From Bradyrhizobium nanningense (lineage in GTDB: Bacteria; Pseudomonadota; Alphaproteobacteria; Rhizobiales; Xanthobacteraceae): DNA of 64,000 bases. Below the pieces are notes generated by a model. The model was not told the DNA's origin. It was given only the letters and a program-made list of their open reading frames with translations, and searched no databases. The DNA lies in NCBI RefSeq assembly GCF_004114535.1, contig NZ_LBJC01000002.1, positions 62,001 through 126,000 of the forward strand, given 5' to 3'. The translations under genes were made by a program, and so were the position numbers. How positions within the stretch are numbered: position 1 is the first letter of the stretch; every line of letters starts with the position of its first letter. Of the stretch, positions 51,841 to 62,819 are shown piece after piece.

Positions 51841-54561
51841 ATGTTCGACGGCCCGTTTGACGTCTTTGCGCTGATCATCGCGATCATCGCCATCCTGATC
51901 GCAATCAAGGCCTCCAGCCAGGCGGCCGAGCTGCGCCGGCGATTCAACGCGCTGGAGGAGAGGTTCTACGCGCAACGGCAGGTCCAGCCGCCACCGCTGA
52001 TGCCGATGCAGGAGCAGGCGCCCGCCCCCGCGACAATGGCCGCCGAGCCGCCGCCGCTTGCGCCTGAAGCCGAGCCGGCGCCGCCTTCGCTCGTCACTGA
52101 ACAGGCGTCCCCGCCTCCGCTCGCGGCGAGCGCCTCCGCCGATGCACCGCCTCCCCTGCTGCCGCCGGCACCTGATATTCGAGAACCTGGCTTCGAGGAG
52201 CAGCTCGGCACGCGCTGGGTGGTGTGGATCGGCGGGCTTGCGCTCGCGCTCGGCGGCTTCTTCATGGTGCGCTATTCGATCGAGGCCGGTCTTCTCGGCC
52301 CCGGCGTGCGCGTGTTCCTGGGCGGCCTGTTCGCAGCGGCGCTGCTGGCAGCTGGCGAATGGACGCGGCGCAAGGAGAGCATCTCCAACATCGCGGCGCT
52401 GCCGATCGCCAACATTCCCGCGATCCTCACCGCGGCGGGGACCGCGGTGGCGTTCGCCACCATCTATGCCGCCTATGCGCTGTACGGCTTCCTCGTGCCC
52501 GCCACCGCCTTCGTGCTCCTCGGCATCGTGGCCATGGGCACGCTTGCTGCCGCCCTGCTGCACGGACCGGCGCTCGCCGGCCTCGGCGTGGTCGGCGCGT
52601 TCGTGACGCCGGTGCTCGTCTCCAGCGGCAAGCCGGACTATTGGGCGCTCTACATCTATCTTGCCGTCGTCACCGCCGCGAGCTTCGGCCTCGCCCGCAT
52701 CCGGCTGTGGCGCTGGCTGGCGGTCACGACGATCGCCTTCGCCGTGCTCTGGCTCTTCCCGGGCCTCGACACCGAGCAAGTCCAGGTCGCGCCGCACGCC
52801 TTCCATGTCGTCGCGGGCTTCGCGCTGGCCGCACTGCTCGTCGTCTGCGGCTTCATGTTCGGACCTGCAATCGAGGACGGCGAAATCGAGCCGATCTCGT
52901 CGGGCTCGCTCGGCGCCTATCTGTTCGGCGCGATGCTGATCGTGCTGTCGAGCGCGCATGCGGACCTGGCGCTGATCGCGTTTGCGCTGCTCGTCGGCGC
53001 AACCCTGCTCGTCGCCTGGCGCGCGCCGGCGGCGACCGGCGCCATCGGTGCCGCCGCGGCTGCCGTCTTCATCGTGTTCGCCGAATGGGCCGTGCGCGCC
53101 AATCCCGACATGCTGGTGCTGCCGGGCGGCGCGATGTCCGGCATCGGGCCCAGCGCGATCGACAGCTCCGTGACGCTGCATCTGGTGACGGCCGCGATCT
53201 TCGCCGCCGGCTTCGGCATTGCGGGCTTCCTCGCGCAGGGCCGGTCGAATTCGGCGGTCATCCCGGTGGTGTGGTCGGCGGCAGGCGTCGCCACGCCGAT
53301 CGCGATCCTGGTTGCGCTCTACGCGCGTATTGCTCATCTCGACCGCTCGATCCCGTTTGCGATCCTCGCCGTGCTGCTCGCCGCGGCCTTCGGCGCCGCG
53401 ACCGAGGCGCTCACGCGCCGCGAGACCCGGCCGGGGACCATGATCTCCACCGCCTTGTTCGCGACCGGCACGCTCGGTGCGCTGGCGCTGGCGCTGACCT
53501 TCGCGCTGGAGAAGGGCTGGCTGACGATCGCGCTGGCGCTGATGTCGCTCGGCACCGCCTGGATCTCGATGCAGCGGCCGATCCCGTTCCTGCGCTGGCT
53601 CGCCGCGATCTTCGCCGGGCTCGTCACCGCGCGCATCGCCTATGATCCGCGCATCGTCGGCGATGCCGTCGGCACCACGCCGATCTTCAATTGGCTGCTC
53701 TGGGGCTACGGCCTTCCGGCGGCCTCGTTCTGGGGCGCGAGCATCTTCCTGCGCCGTCGCGCCGACGATCCGCCGCTGCGCATGGTCGAGACCGCCGCGA
53801 TCCTGTTCACCGCGTTGCTCGCCTTCATGGAGATCCGGCACTTTGCGACCGGTGGCGACATGATCTCACCGCCGTCGCTGCTCGAGTTCGCGCTGCAAGT
53901 CTGCATCACGCTCGCGATGGCGATCGGGCTGGAGCGCCTGCGGCTGCGCAGCCACAGCATCGTGCACAATGTCGGCGCCGTCGCGCTCACGGCGATCGCC
54001 GGGCTCATCAGCGTGTTCGGTCTTCTGATCCTGGAGAATCCGCTGCTGTTCTCCAGCGTCAATGTCGGCGGCTTCGCCTTCAACCTGCTGCTGCTCGGCT
54101 ATGCGCTGCCGGCGGTGCTGATGCTGCTGCTCTCTTACGCCGTCGCCAGCCATCGCCCTATCGCCTACGCCAACACGATCACGGGTGGCGCCCTGGTGTT
54201 CGCGCTCACCTATGTGACGCTGGAGATCCGCCGCTTCTATCACGGCCCGGTGCTGCTCTACGGCGGCACCACGAGCGCCGAGCAATATACCTATTCGATC
54301 GGCTGGCTCGCGTTCGGGGTGGTGCTGCTCGGCGTGGGAATCCTGGTCAATTCGGAGCGTGCGCGGCTGGCCTCGGCCGCCGTCATCGCGCTGACGATCC
54401 TGAAGGCCTTCGCCATCGACGTGTGGACGCTGACAGGCGTCTATCGCGCGCTGTCGTTCATGTGCCTCGGCGTCGTGCTGGTCGCGATCGGCTGGCTCTA
54501 CCAGCGCATCCTGTTCCGGCGGCAGGTCGCACCGCCGCCGGCTCCGCAAACAGGCGCGTGA
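51841..54561 (+). CDS. DUF2339 multi-spanning membrane protein
   Basis: A 906-aa integral membrane protein. A short N-terminal helix is followed by a coiled coil (AAELRRRFNALEERFYAQR), a proline/alanine-rich linker (residues 45-115) and then about 25 hydrophobic segments. The segment EEQLGTRWVVWIGGLALALGG at about 119-139 is the standard opening of DUF2339 proteins. The function is unknown; large size and many helices suggest a transporter-like or envelope structural role. It is 50 bases after the NrtR-like gene and convergent with the first chemoreceptor. Confidence 0.85.
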   Translation: MFDGPFDVFALIIAIIAILIAIKASSQAAELRRRFNALEERFYAQRQVQPPPLMPMQEQAPAPATMAAEPPPLAPEAEPAPPSLVTEQASPPPLAASASADAPPPLLPPAPDIREPGFEEQLGTRWVVWIGGLALALGGFFMVRYSIEAGLLGPGVRVFLGGLFAAALLAAGEWTRRKESISNIAALPIANIPAILTAAGTAVAFATIYAAYALYGFLVPATAFVLLGIVAMGTLAAALLHGPALAGLGVVGAFVTPVLVSSGKPDYWALYIYLAVVTAASFGLARIRLWRWLAVTTIAFAVLWLFPGLDTEQVQVAPHAFHVVAGFALAALLVVCGFMFGPAIEDGEIEPISSGSLGAYLFGAMLIVLSSAHADLALIAFALLVGATLLVAWRAPAATGAIGAAAAAVFIVFAEWAVRANPDMLVLPGGAMSGIGPSAIDSSVTLHLVTAAIFAAGFGIAGFLAQGRSNSAVIPVVWSAAGVATPIAILVALYARIAHLDRSIPFAILAVLLAAAFGAATEALTRRETRPGTMISTALFATGTLGALALALTFALEKGWLTIALALMSLGTAWISMQRPIPFLRWLAAIFAGLVTARIAYDPRIVGDAVGTTPIFNWLLWGYGLPAASFWGASIFLRRRADDPPLRMVETAAILFTALLAFMEIRHFATGGDMISPPSLLEFALQVCITLAMAIGLERLRLRSHSIVHNVGAVALTAIAGLISVFGLLILENPLLFSSVNVGGFAFNLLLLGYALPAVLMLLLSYAVASHRPIAYANTITGGALVFALTYVTLEIRRFYHGPVLLYGGTTSAEQYTYSIGWLAFGVVLLGVGILVNSERARLASAAVIALTILKAFAIDVWTLTGVYRALSFMCLGVVLVAIGWLYQRILFRRQVAPPPAPQTGA

Positions 54562-54564
54562 AGA

Positions 54565-56253
54565 TCAGGCCGCGCGGACCGATTCCAGGAACTGCGCGAC
54601 CTCGACTTTCAGACGGGTGCTGTCGGTCGCCAGCGATTTCGCGGCCGAAAGCACTTCGCCCGAGGCCGAGCCGGTGTCGATCGCGCCGCGCTGCACGTCG
54701 GTGATGTTGGACGAGACTTCCTGGGTGCCGAGCGCGGCCTGCTGGACGTTGCGCGAAATCTCCTGCGTCGCAGCGCCCTGCTCCTCGACAGCGGCGGCGA
54801 TGGCTGAGGACACCTCGGACAACCGCTCGATGGTACCGCCGATCTCCTGGATGGCGGTGACGGATTCCTGCGTCGCGGCCTGAATCCCCGCGACCTGCGC
54901 CCCGATCTCGCCGGTTGCCTTCGCGGTCTGCTCGGCCAGCGCCTTGACTTCGGATGCGACAACGGCAAAGCCGCGGCCGGCTTCGCCGGCGCGCGCCGCC
55001 TCGATGGTCGCATTCAGCGCCAGGAGGTTGGTCTGGCCCGCAATGGTGTTGATGAGCTCGACGACGTCGCCGATGCGGGAGGCCGCCTGCGACAGCGCGT
55101 TGACGCGGTCGTTGGTCCGCGCCGCCTGCTCGACGGCTTCCGCGGCCATCCGCGCCGAATCCTGCACGCGGCGGCTGATCTCGGTGATGGAGGACGACAG
55201 CTCTTCCGAGGCGGACGCCACCGCCTGGACGTTGGTGGAGGCTTCCTCGGACGCAGCGGCAACGACGGTTGCGAGTTGCTGGCCGCGCTGCGCCGTGCCG
55301 CTCAGCGTGGCCGCGGAGGCCTCGAGTTCGGTCGAGGCCGAGGACACGGTCTCGACGACCTCGCCGATCATGGCTTCGAAATTGCGGGTGATGGCATCGA
55401 CGCGGCGGCCGCGTTCGATCTTGGCCTCGGCGTCCCGCGCAGCCGCCTCGTCGGCGGCCTTCTTGGCGATCAGCGCCTCCTTGAAGATCTGCAGCGCATC
55501 CGCCATCGATCCGATCTCGGTCTTCTCGCCGCGATGCGGCACCTCGGCCGAGAGGTCCCCCTCGCCGAGGGACTTCATCGGACGGATGATCGAGGCTATG
55601 CCGCGAGACACATCGCGCACGAGATAATAGGCGGCGCCGATCGCGATCACGACGGAGAGCACGATGATGCCGACCAACACGCGGAAAATCGTGGCGTAGC
55701 TGTCGGCCGCCTGCTTCGTCTCCAGCTCGGCACCTTGGTTATTGAGCTCGATGCCCTTCTGAAGCAGGGGATCGGCGGCCTGGGCCATCTTGGCGACCTT
55801 GGTCTGCAACATCTCGTTGGCGTCGGTCGGGAAGCGGCCGACGCTCTTGCGCGACAGCGCCATCGTCTCCTGAACGCCATTCAGGTATTCGGCCCAAGCC
55901 TTGACCCACTGCCCGTAAATCGAGCGTTCCTCCGGCGAGTTGATCAGGCCTTCATAGACCTTACGCGTCTTCTCGATGCGCTCGCGGAGGGGAGCCATGC
56001 GCTTCTCAGCGGCGTCCTTGCCTTCAATACTCTCCTGCATCAGGTGAAGTCGCAAGACGACGCGCAGCTCGTTGATGTCGGCGCGCATCGAGCCGAGTGC
56101 ACGCACGCTCGGCAGCCAGCTCTGCGCAATCTCGACCGTGTGGGCGTTGATGTTCTGCATGGTGCCGATCGCCGTCACGCCGACACCGGCGAGCGAGAGA
56201 ACGAGAACTGACAACACGGTCAGAAGCTTGAAGACGATCGACAACTTCGACAT
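54565..56253 (-). CDS. Methyl-accepting chemotaxis protein (tandem copy 1)
   Basis: A 562-aa chemoreceptor. TM1 at about 8-30, a four-helix periplasmic sensor (4HB_MCP-like, about 30-190), TM2 near 195-215, a HAMP domain (RPMKSLGEGDLSAEVPHRGE), then a long cytoplasmic coiled coil. The kinase-control tip reads [20 protein letters not shown] and the adaptation region lies around TELEASAATLSGTAQ. It ends AQFLESVRAA like its two neighbours, and all three share long near-identical signalling stretches. Start set at 56253 (MSKLSIVFKLLTVLSV). Ligand unknown. Confidence 0.9.
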   Translation of the reverse strand: MSKLSIVFKLLTVLSVLVLSLAGVGVTAIGTMQNINAHTVEIAQSWLPSVRALGSMRADINELRVVLRLHLMQESIEGKDAAEKRMAPLRERIEKTRKVYEGLINSPEERSIYGQWVKAWAEYLNGVQETMALSRKSVGRFPTDANEMLQTKVAKMAQAADPLLQKGIELNNQGAELETKQAADSYATIFRVLVGIIVLSVVIAIGAAYYLVRDVSRGIASIIRPMKSLGEGDLSAEVPHRGEKTEIGSMADALQIFKEALIAKKAADEAAARDAEAKIERGRRVDAITRNFEAMIGEVVETVSSASTELEASAATLSGTAQRGQQLATVVAAASEEASTNVQAVASASEELSSSITEISRRVQDSARMAAEAVEQAARTNDRVNALSQAASRIGDVVELINTIAGQTNLLALNATIEAARAGEAGRGFAVVASEVKALAEQTAKATGEIGAQVAGIQAATQESVTAIQEIGGTIERLSEVSSAIAAAVEEQGAATQEISRNVQQAALGTQEVSSNITDVQRGAIDTGSASGEVLSAAKSLATDSTRLKVEVAQFLESVRAA

Positions 56254-56535
56254 CACACAAATCCCAACGATGCCTGGCAATGCGCACGTCACCTGCGCCA
56301 CGGGTGTCACGACGGACGACCGGGCGGGGGTCAGTTTCAACAATGCTGGCTGGTTCTTATTCCGTAAGATTGCGCCCCATAATTGCAAGCAGGCGTTAAC
56401 AGGAGCCTACGCAAAACTACGGGCCGGCCTCGTCGGGCGTTATTTTCTCCGCAACCGTCTGTTGTAGCTGCACGAACACCTGGTGCTGCGGCGCCAAATA
56501 CCACGCGCCGCCACGTTCGCCTTGCGGCGGCCGCC

Positions 56536-58506
56536 TCAGGCCGCCCGCACCGTCTCCAGGAAGCGCGCGACCTCGCTCTTGAGCCGGTTGCTCTCCTGCG
56601 ACAGCGACTTCGCGGCCGAATGCACCTGCGCCGAGGCGGCCCCGGTCTCGCCGGCGCCGCGCTGGACGTCGGCGATGTTCGACGAAACTGCCGAGGTACC
56701 TTGCGCCGCGTGCTGGATGTTGCGGGAGATCTCCTGCGTGGCAGCCCCTTGTTCCTCCACCGCGGCGGCAATGGTCGACGAGATCTCCGACATCTTCGCG
56801 ATGGTGTCGCCGACCTCCTTGATTGCGCCGACGGACTCTTCCGTCGCGGCCTGGATCGCGCCGATGTGCTGACCGATCTCTCCGGTGGCTTTCGCGGTCT
56901 GCTCGGCGAGCGCCTTCACTTCGGTCGCGACCACTGCGAAACCCTTGCCGGCTTCACCCGCCCGCGCCGCCTCGATCGTCGCGTTGAGCGCCAGGAGGTT
57001 GGTCTGTGCGGCGATGGTGTTGATCAGCTCGACCACGTCGCCGATGCGGGAGGCAGCCTTCGTCAGTTCGGCGACCCGCGCATTGGTGCGCTGGGCCTGC
57101 CCGACCGCGACGTCGGCGACACGCGCTGATTCCTGCACCTGGCGGCTGATCTCGGAGATCGATGAAGTCATCTCCTCGCTCGCGGAGGATACCGACTGCA
57201 CGTTGGCGGACGCCTCCTCCGAGGCCGCCGCCACGGCAGTGGCAAGCCCGTTGCCACGCTCGGCGGCGTGGGTCAGCGTGTTCGATGACGCCTCGAGTTC
57301 GGTTGCCGCCGACGACACCGTCTCGATGATCTCACCGACCGCGCCCTCGAAGTTATCGGCAAGCCGCTGCATGTCGGCCTTGCGCTGCTCGCGACCCCGC
57401 GCGTCCGCTTCAGTCTGCTCGGTGCGCAGCCGCTCGGCTTCCGCCATGTTGCTCCTGAACACCTCGACGGCACCGGCCATCTCGCCGATTTCATCCTTGC
57501 GCCCGATACCGGGAACGGAAATCGAGAGCTCGCCGCGCGCAAGCCGCGTCATCGCGCCGACCATCGCTGCGAGCGCCTTCGAGATCGCACGTCCGAGCAG
57601 GAAGCCAACCGCGGCGAGCACCACGAGGGTGACGCCGAAGGCGACCGCCATCCATAGCCGCACGGCGTCACGTGTTGCAGCCTCGGCGGTCCCGGCCTGC
57701 TTATGCTGGGCATCGACGGCAGCCTGCACCTCGGCCATGACAGGCTCGATCTCGCGGAAGGTCTTCATCATGCTGGCATCGAGGGCCGCGCTCTGCTGCG
57801 CCGCCTCCGCCCAGGCCATGAATCCGGATTGGTATTTCTGGAGCTTAGCCGTGATGTCGTCCATCACGGCCGTAGGGACTGCGACAACTTCGATTGCCTT
57901 GGAGAATTCCGCCGCGGCCTTCCTTATCTCGGCAATGTATTTCGGATCGCGCCGCAGCATGAAGTCCTTCTCGTGCCGGCGCATCATCAGCATCCAGCTC
58001 GTCGTCCTGGGATCGTCGATCTCTTTCAGCTTGGCCTCGATGTCGTGCACGGCGGTACGAAGCGAGCCGGACAGGCCGAGCGTCTCGTTGAGCCCGAGCC
58101 TGGTCTCGGCCGCCACCTGTGCGGCGAAGTCCGACGCGTAATGCCTGAAGCCGTCCTGGGCCTGCTTCACCCTGTCGGATAGCGCATTCATGCCGCTGGC
58201 CGCCATCAGCCGCCCCATCTCGTCGAAATCGCGGTTGATCGGCCCGATCAGTTCGGCATGCGCCTTGGCGAAGCTCTCGTTCCGGCGCTGCTGAAAATTC
58301 TTCTCGTTGCGGCGCGCCTCAAGCATCTCGATCGAGAGCTGCTTGTTGAGGTCGGCGATTGCGCGGGCGCGGTCAGCAGTGCTGCGGGAGGCGTCCTGGG
58401 AGAGACTGCCGATCTGGTAGATCGCGCCGAAGGCGACGAGCCCGATGAGGCCGAACAGTCCGATCGCCATGACCTTGTGGGTTAGGCGAATGGAAATGCC
58501 ACTCAT
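56536..58506 (-). CDS. Methyl-accepting chemotaxis protein (tandem copy 2, HBM sensor)
   Basis: A 656-aa chemoreceptor. After TM1 ([18 protein letters not shown]) the periplasmic part is longer than in the neighbours (about 250 residues, two helical bundles with [20 protein letters not shown] and [16 protein letters not shown]), which fits a helical bimodular (HBM) sensor domain. HBM receptors often sense organic acids. A second TM, HAMP ([16 protein letters not shown]) and the conserved signalling tip [20 protein letters not shown] follow. Start at 58506 ([12 protein letters not shown]). Confidence 0.9.
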   Translation of the reverse strand: MSGISIRLTHKVMAIGLFGLIGLVAFGAIYQIGSLSQDASRSTADRARAIADLNKQLSIEMLEARRNEKNFQQRRNESFAKAHAELIGPINRDFDEMGRLMAASGMNALSDRVKQAQDGFRHYASDFAAQVAAETRLGLNETLGLSGSLRTAVHDIEAKLKEIDDPRTTSWMLMMRRHEKDFMLRRDPKYIAEIRKAAAEFSKAIEVVAVPTAVMDDITAKLQKYQSGFMAWAEAAQQSAALDASMMKTFREIEPVMAEVQAAVDAQHKQAGTAEAATRDAVRLWMAVAFGVTLVVLAAVGFLLGRAISKALAAMVGAMTRLARGELSISVPGIGRKDEIGEMAGAVEVFRSNMAEAERLRTEQTEADARGREQRKADMQRLADNFEGAVGEIIETVSSAATELEASSNTLTHAAERGNGLATAVAAASEEASANVQSVSSASEEMTSSISEISRQVQESARVADVAVGQAQRTNARVAELTKAASRIGDVVELINTIAAQTNLLALNATIEAARAGEAGKGFAVVATEVKALAEQTAKATGEIGQHIGAIQAATEESVGAIKEVGDTIAKMSEISSTIAAAVEEQGAATQEISRNIQHAAQGTSAVSSNIADVQRGAGETGAASAQVHSAAKSLSQESNRLKSEVARFLETVRAA

Positions 58507-58704
58507 GAATGTGCTCCAACGATTGAGACGCAATACGCGAAAGGCGACTCAGCGCCCGGAATATTGCGGGCATCATGACTGCCTCGCTTTTCCGGAAGGT
58601 TAACCTTGTGCGCAGGGGGTCGCGGTGTGGAAATACGAACGCGCGCAGCCGCCGCGCAGTCACGCGCGACGGTTGCAAGCGGATCTGCCGAGCAATATCG
58701 GCCA

Positions 58705-60447
58705 TCAGGCGGCGCGCACGGTGCCGAGAAACTTGCCGACCTCGAGCTTGAGGCGATTGCTGTCACCCGACAGCATCTGAGCGGCGGACAGCACCTGCGA
58801 GGAGGCCGAGCCGGTCTCGCTCGCGCCGTGCTGCACATCGGTGATGTTGGACGACACCTGATGGGTGCCCTCCGCCGCCTGCTGCACGTTGCGGGAAATC
58901 TCCTGCGTCGCCGCGCCCTGCTCTTCGACGGCAGCTGCGATCGTCGAAGAGATCTCCGACAGCTTCTCGATGGTGTGGCTGATGTCCTTGATGGCGCCGA
59001 CGGAGTGCTCGGTGGCGGTCTGGATGCTGGCGATTTGCTGGCCGATCTCGCCGGTCGCCTTCGCGGTCTGTTCGGCGAGCGCCTTGACCTCGGAGGCGAC
59101 GACGGCAAAGCCGCGGCCCGCCTCGCCGGCGCGCGCGGCCTCGATGGTTGCATTGAGCGCCAGGAGATTGGTCTGGCCGGCGATGGTGTTGATCAGCTCG
59201 ACCACGTCACCGATCCGCGACGCGGCCGCGGAAAGCTCGCCGACGCGGTCGGTCGTGGTGCGGGCCTGGCTCACCGCCTCGCTGGCGACGCGCGCGGATT
59301 CCTGCACCTGCCGGCTTATCTCGGTGATCGACGACGACAGCTCCTCGGTCGCCGATGCTACCGACTGCACGTTGGTGGAGGCTTCTTCCGACGCCGCGGC
59401 GACCAGGGCGGTGAGCTTTTGCGTGCGCTCGGCGGTCGAGGTCAGCGTGGTGGCGGATGCCTCGAGCTCGGTCGAAGCCGAGGACACCGTGCCGACGATC
59501 TCGCCCACCGCCGCCTCGAAAGTGTCCGCGAGCTTCTGCATCTCGGCCTTGCGCTGCTCGGCCGCGATCTGATCCTGCCGCACCTTGGCTTCCGCTTCCT
59601 CGCGGGCCTTCTGCTCGGACACGACCTTGAATTTCTCCACGGCGCCAGCGACCTCGCCGACTTCGTCCTTGCGGCCGAGGCCCGGGAGCACCACTGAGAA
59701 GTCGCCGCCGGCGAGCTTCTCCATCGCCAAGGTCAGCGCGCGCATGGGCCGCGCGATGCTGAAGACGGAGAAGATGCACGCGCCGATCAAGACGAGCGCG
59801 ACCAGCACGCCGGTGACCAGCGACGTCCGGGCAACCGACGCGGCCTCGGCTTCCGCTTCCGCGCGCGCCTCGAGGCTCTTCTGCTTGGCGAAATCGGTGA
59901 TCTGGTTGGCCAGCTCGGTGATCTCTTCGTTGATCGGCGCAAGCGTTCCCTTGCGAAAGCGATCGACCTCGGCCACGAACTTGGCGATCTGCGCCACCGC
60001 CTCGGCGTCCTTCTTGCCGTCGAGCGCGAGCTCCTGCTTGCGGATGGCCTCGATCTGCTGCTCGCCCTTGCCGAAATTTCCGATCAGGACGGTCAGGCGA
60101 TCGATCCGCTTGTGATTTTCGGCCGAGTGCGACAGCTTTGCCATCTCGCCGGAGAATTTCAGCGCCGCTGTCTGGCGGTCGTTGAAATAGGTGACCGCCT
60201 TCTGCATCTCGACCGGAGAGGACGACGTCAGGATATCGCGAATGCCGATTTGCATGCCCCGGACCGACGCCTTCGCTTCCGCAGCGTTTTGCGCGATCGC
60301 CTGCTGTCCGGACGCTTCACTGCCGAGCTTCTGAACCTCGGCGCTCCCGCTCATCTGGAGAAAGATCATGAGCGCGACGAGCCCGATGGTCAGCGCGGAG
60401 GTGACGGCGAGCTTGGTGCCAATTCGCAGGTTCTGAATGAACATCAT
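58705..60447 (-). CDS. Methyl-accepting chemotaxis protein (tandem copy 3)
   Basis: A 580-aa chemoreceptor. TM1 ([20 protein letters not shown]) and a periplasmic helical bundle of about 170 residues ([20 protein letters not shown]...) precede TM2 ([19 protein letters not shown]), HAMP ([20 protein letters not shown]) and the signalling domain with [20 protein letters not shown]. Two adjacent ATGs at 60447 and 60444 are both possible starts. It is separated from copy 2 by 198 bases; each copy probably has its own promoter. Confidence 0.9.
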   Translation of the reverse strand: MMFIQNLRIGTKLAVTSALTIGLVALMIFLQMSGSAEVQKLGSEASGQQAIAQNAAEAKASVRGMQIGIRDILTSSSPVEMQKAVTYFNDRQTAALKFSGEMAKLSHSAENHKRIDRLTVLIGNFGKGEQQIEAIRKQELALDGKKDAEAVAQIAKFVAEVDRFRKGTLAPINEEITELANQITDFAKQKSLEARAEAEAEAASVARTSLVTGVLVALVLIGACIFSVFSIARPMRALTLAMEKLAGGDFSVVLPGLGRKDEVGEVAGAVEKFKVVSEQKAREEAEAKVRQDQIAAEQRKAEMQKLADTFEAAVGEIVGTVSSASTELEASATTLTSTAERTQKLTALVAAASEEASTNVQSVASATEELSSSITEISRQVQESARVASEAVSQARTTTDRVGELSAAASRIGDVVELINTIAGQTNLLALNATIEAARAGEAGRGFAVVASEVKALAEQTAKATGEIGQQIASIQTATEHSVGAIKDISHTIEKLSEISSTIAAAVEEQGAATQEISRNVQQAAEGTHQVSSNITDVQHGASETGSASSQVLSAAQMLSGDSNRLKLEVGKFLGTVRAA

Positions 60448-60677
60448 CGAAGTATCCCCGGAGGTACGCATCTGCCGCGACGAAGCGCGTGCACAACCCG
60501 GGAAGGCTAACAGCGAAGTTCCTCATTAACGTTAAGCAGGAACTCGGCGCGCTAGGTAGAAGTACTGGAAAAGCCGCCCAACCTTTTTGGCTCCTCGCAG
60601 CTTTTGCGTGCAATGAAATCCACTTCGCGGATTTGCACGCATGGGCATCGTTAACGCCGCTCGCACCATCGCAATCG

Positions 60678-60911
60678 TCAGCGCACGTTCTCGCCGACGA
60701 GGCTGATGCGAAAGACCGGCTTCTTGTTCTCGTCGAGCAGCTCCATGCACCACTCGGCGTTCGGCTTCAGGCTGCGCGCGATGCCGCCGAGCAAATTGGC
60801 GCACACCTCCGTCATCTCGGTCCAGGCGGCCGCGCGATCCTCGAACTCGTACGGCTGGTCGGCGGCGCCGGAATAGCGACCGGTACTGATGCGGAAAAAG
60901 TACAGCGACAT
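60678..60911 (-). CDS. DUF6894 family small protein, 77 aa
   Basis: A 77-aa cytosolic protein starting MSLYFFRISTGRYSG, with the FEDRAAAWTEMTEVCANLL and MELLDENKKPVFRISLV segments typical of the small DUF6894 proteins common in Bradyrhizobium. Function unknown. It is a single gene with no partner. Confidence 0.78.
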   Translation of the reverse strand: MSLYFFRISTGRYSGAADQPYEFEDRAAAWTEMTEVCANLLGGIARSLKPNAEWCMELLDENKKPVFRISLVGENVR

Positions 60912-61077
60912 CGTTGAACCCTTTTATCGGGCCGCGCCCCCCCGGCCGTACGCAAACTGGAGCGCGAACAGCTACCAACGCATGAAAGCCGCCGTCCGTA
61001 TGACTACGGCGCGGCGGCTTCATGTTCGATCGAGGTCTGCAACGATTAAGGCGTGCGGGCAGTCCCGCAGGGCCGTC

Positions 61078-61677
61078 TCACTGGGTCGAGCGGCGCAGCT
61101 CCAGCGGGGCCTCGTTCTTGGCGGGCTCCGACTTGATTTCCGACTTCACCGGCTCGAGCCGGCTGGTCTCGACCCGCGGCGTCTCCACGCGGGCGGCGAC
61201 TTCGGTGTTGGCCGGGCCGACCGAACCGGTGTGCTCCAACCTGTGCAGCGAGCGCGGCCGCGCCGCAGCGCGCGCCATCAGCATCTGATTGCCGCCCTGG
61301 TGATGGAAATCGCAATAGGCGAAGCCCATGCCCGACACCGAGCCGCGGAAGCTGCGATCGTCGGTCTTTTCCAGGTTGAAACAGGGCTCGAACGGAATGC
61401 CCTTGATCGAGGCGCAGACATTCTGGCCGCGGATCTGGAGCGTATTGCCGGGCAGGCGGAGATGCTTGACCGGGCCTGCACCCGAGAACTGCACCGCACC
61501 GGCGGCGCCGAGATCGTCGAGGATGCGGCCTGCACCGCGGGTGCCGTCGAAACAGGTGAAGGCAAACACTTTGCCGGCCACGAAGCGACGCGCCTCGTCG
61601 GCGTTCATGCTCCCGGCAATGGCCGGCGCAAACGTCGCTGCCGCCGTGACAGCCCCCAACACAATACGCGCAAGCAT
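61078..61677 (-). CDS. Exported hypothetical protein, 199 aa
   Basis: Signal peptide LARIVLGAVTAAATFAPAIAG then a compact domain of about 110 residues with four cysteines (FTCFDGTRGAG, QNVCASIKG, FEPCFNLEK, FAYCDFHH), probably two disulfides. A charged, proline/glutamate-rich tail (ETPRVETSRLEPVKSE) follows. I start at the ATG at 61677 rather than 61695. I do not recognise the family by name; it resembles uncharacterised exported proteins of Bradyrhizobiaceae. Confidence 0.7.
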   Translation of the reverse strand: MLARIVLGAVTAAATFAPAIAGSMNADEARRFVAGKVFAFTCFDGTRGAGRILDDLGAAGAVQFSGAGPVKHLRLPGNTLQIRGQNVCASIKGIPFEPCFNLEKTDDRSFRGSVSGMGFAYCDFHHQGGNQMLMARAAARPRSLHRLEHTGSVGPANTEVAARVETPRVETSRLEPVKSEIKSEPAKNEAPLELRRSTQ

Positions 61678-61790
61678 GCTCAACTCCGAACCCAACCCCG
61701 CAGCGGGCGATGCCTTATCTCTTTACCCGCTGCTTACCATACTAACCATGGCAACATTGGAGCAGCTTGGTTGGTAAAGTCTAAACGTCC

Positions 61791-62777
61791 TTAAGCGATT
61801 TTTACCACGATGCGCCCGCGCACTTCACCGGCCAGGATTTTCGCGCCCCAATCCGAAACCTCGGCGAGCGGAATTTCCTTAGTAATTTCAGACAGTTTTG
61901 TCCGATCCAGGTCGGATGCGAGGCGCTGCCATGCGGCCTTTCTGGGCTCGATCGGACACATCACGGAATCGATGCCGAGAAGGCACACTCCGCGCAAAAT
62001 AAACGGCGCCACGGAGGACGGCAGGTCCATGCCCGCCGCCAGGCCGCAGGCCGCTATCGCTCCGCCATATCTCGTCATCGAGAGCAGATTGGCGAGGGTG
62101 GTCGAGCCGACGCTATCGACGCCACCGGCCCAGCGCTCCTTGGCGAGAGGTTTGGCCGGCGCCGACAATTCGTTGCGATCGATGATTTCGGCAGCTCCCA
62201 GGTGTTTCAGATAGTGGGCCTCCGAGGCGCGGCCGGTCGAGGCGATGACGTGGTAGCCGAGCTTCGAGAGCACGGCGATCGCGACCGAGCCGACACCGCC
62301 GGCGGCGCCGGTCACCACCACCGGGCCGCTCTTCGGCGACAGACCGTGCTTCTCCAGTGCCAGCACCGAGAGCATCGCCGTGAAGCCGGCGGTGCCGATC
62401 GCCATGGCATCGCGCGCCGAGAGCCCTTGCGGAAGTGCGACCAGCCAGTCGCCCTTCACCCGCGCCTTCTCGGCATAGGCGCCGAGATGGGTCTCACCCA
62501 TGCCCCATCCGGTGCAGACCACCTTGTCGCCCGCCTTCCACTGGGGATGCGAGGATGCCTCGACCGTACCGGCGAAGTCGATGCCGGCGATCATCGGGAA
62601 GCGGCGCACCACCGGCGCCTTGCCGGTGAGCGCAAGGCCGTCCTTGTAGTTCAGCGTCGACCATTCCACGCGGACCGTGACGTCGCCGTCCATCAGTTCG
62701 GCTTCATCGAACTGCGTGAGCGCGGCTTTGGTGCCCTTGTCCGCCTTGTCGATCCGGATCGCCTTGAATGTGGCCAC
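61791..62777 (-). CDS. acuI: MDR-family NADPH oxidoreductase, AcuI/YhdH-like (acryloyl-CoA reductase)
   Basis: A 328-aa zinc-independent medium-chain reductase. The N-terminal GroES-like domain has [20 protein letters not shown] and [13 protein letters not shown]; the NADPH-binding Rossmann motif is [17 protein letters not shown] with [31 protein letters not shown] and [20 protein letters not shown] are hallmarks of the YhdH/AcuI group, which reduces acryloyl-CoA to propionyl-CoA and detoxifies acrylate. Start at ATG 62777. Substrate by family only. Confidence 0.85.
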   Translation of the reverse strand: MATFKAIRIDKADKGTKAALTQFDEAELMDGDVTVRVEWSTLNYKDGLALTGKAPVVRRFPMIAGIDFAGTVEASSHPQWKAGDKVVCTGWGMGETHLGAYAEKARVKGDWLVALPQGLSARDAMAIGTAGFTAMLSVLALEKHGLSPKSGPVVVTGAAGGVGSVAIAVLSKLGYHVIASTGRASEAHYLKHLGAAEIIDRNELSAPAKPLAKERWAGGVDSVGSTTLANLLSMTRYGGAIAACGLAAGMDLPSSVAPFILRGVCLLGIDSVMCPIEPRKAAWQRLASDLDRTKLSEITKEIPLAEVSDWGAKILAGEVRGRIVVKIA

Positions 62778-62819
62778 GACTGAACTCCCTGACTTTGTTG
62801 GTCGGGGATGTTTAGCCGA

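Noticed and set aside
51580..53841. 753-codon minus-strand ORF opposite the DUF2339 gene
   Set aside because: Arg/His/Gln/Gly-rich composition typical of antisense frames in GC-rich DNA; the plus strand encodes a clear membrane protein.
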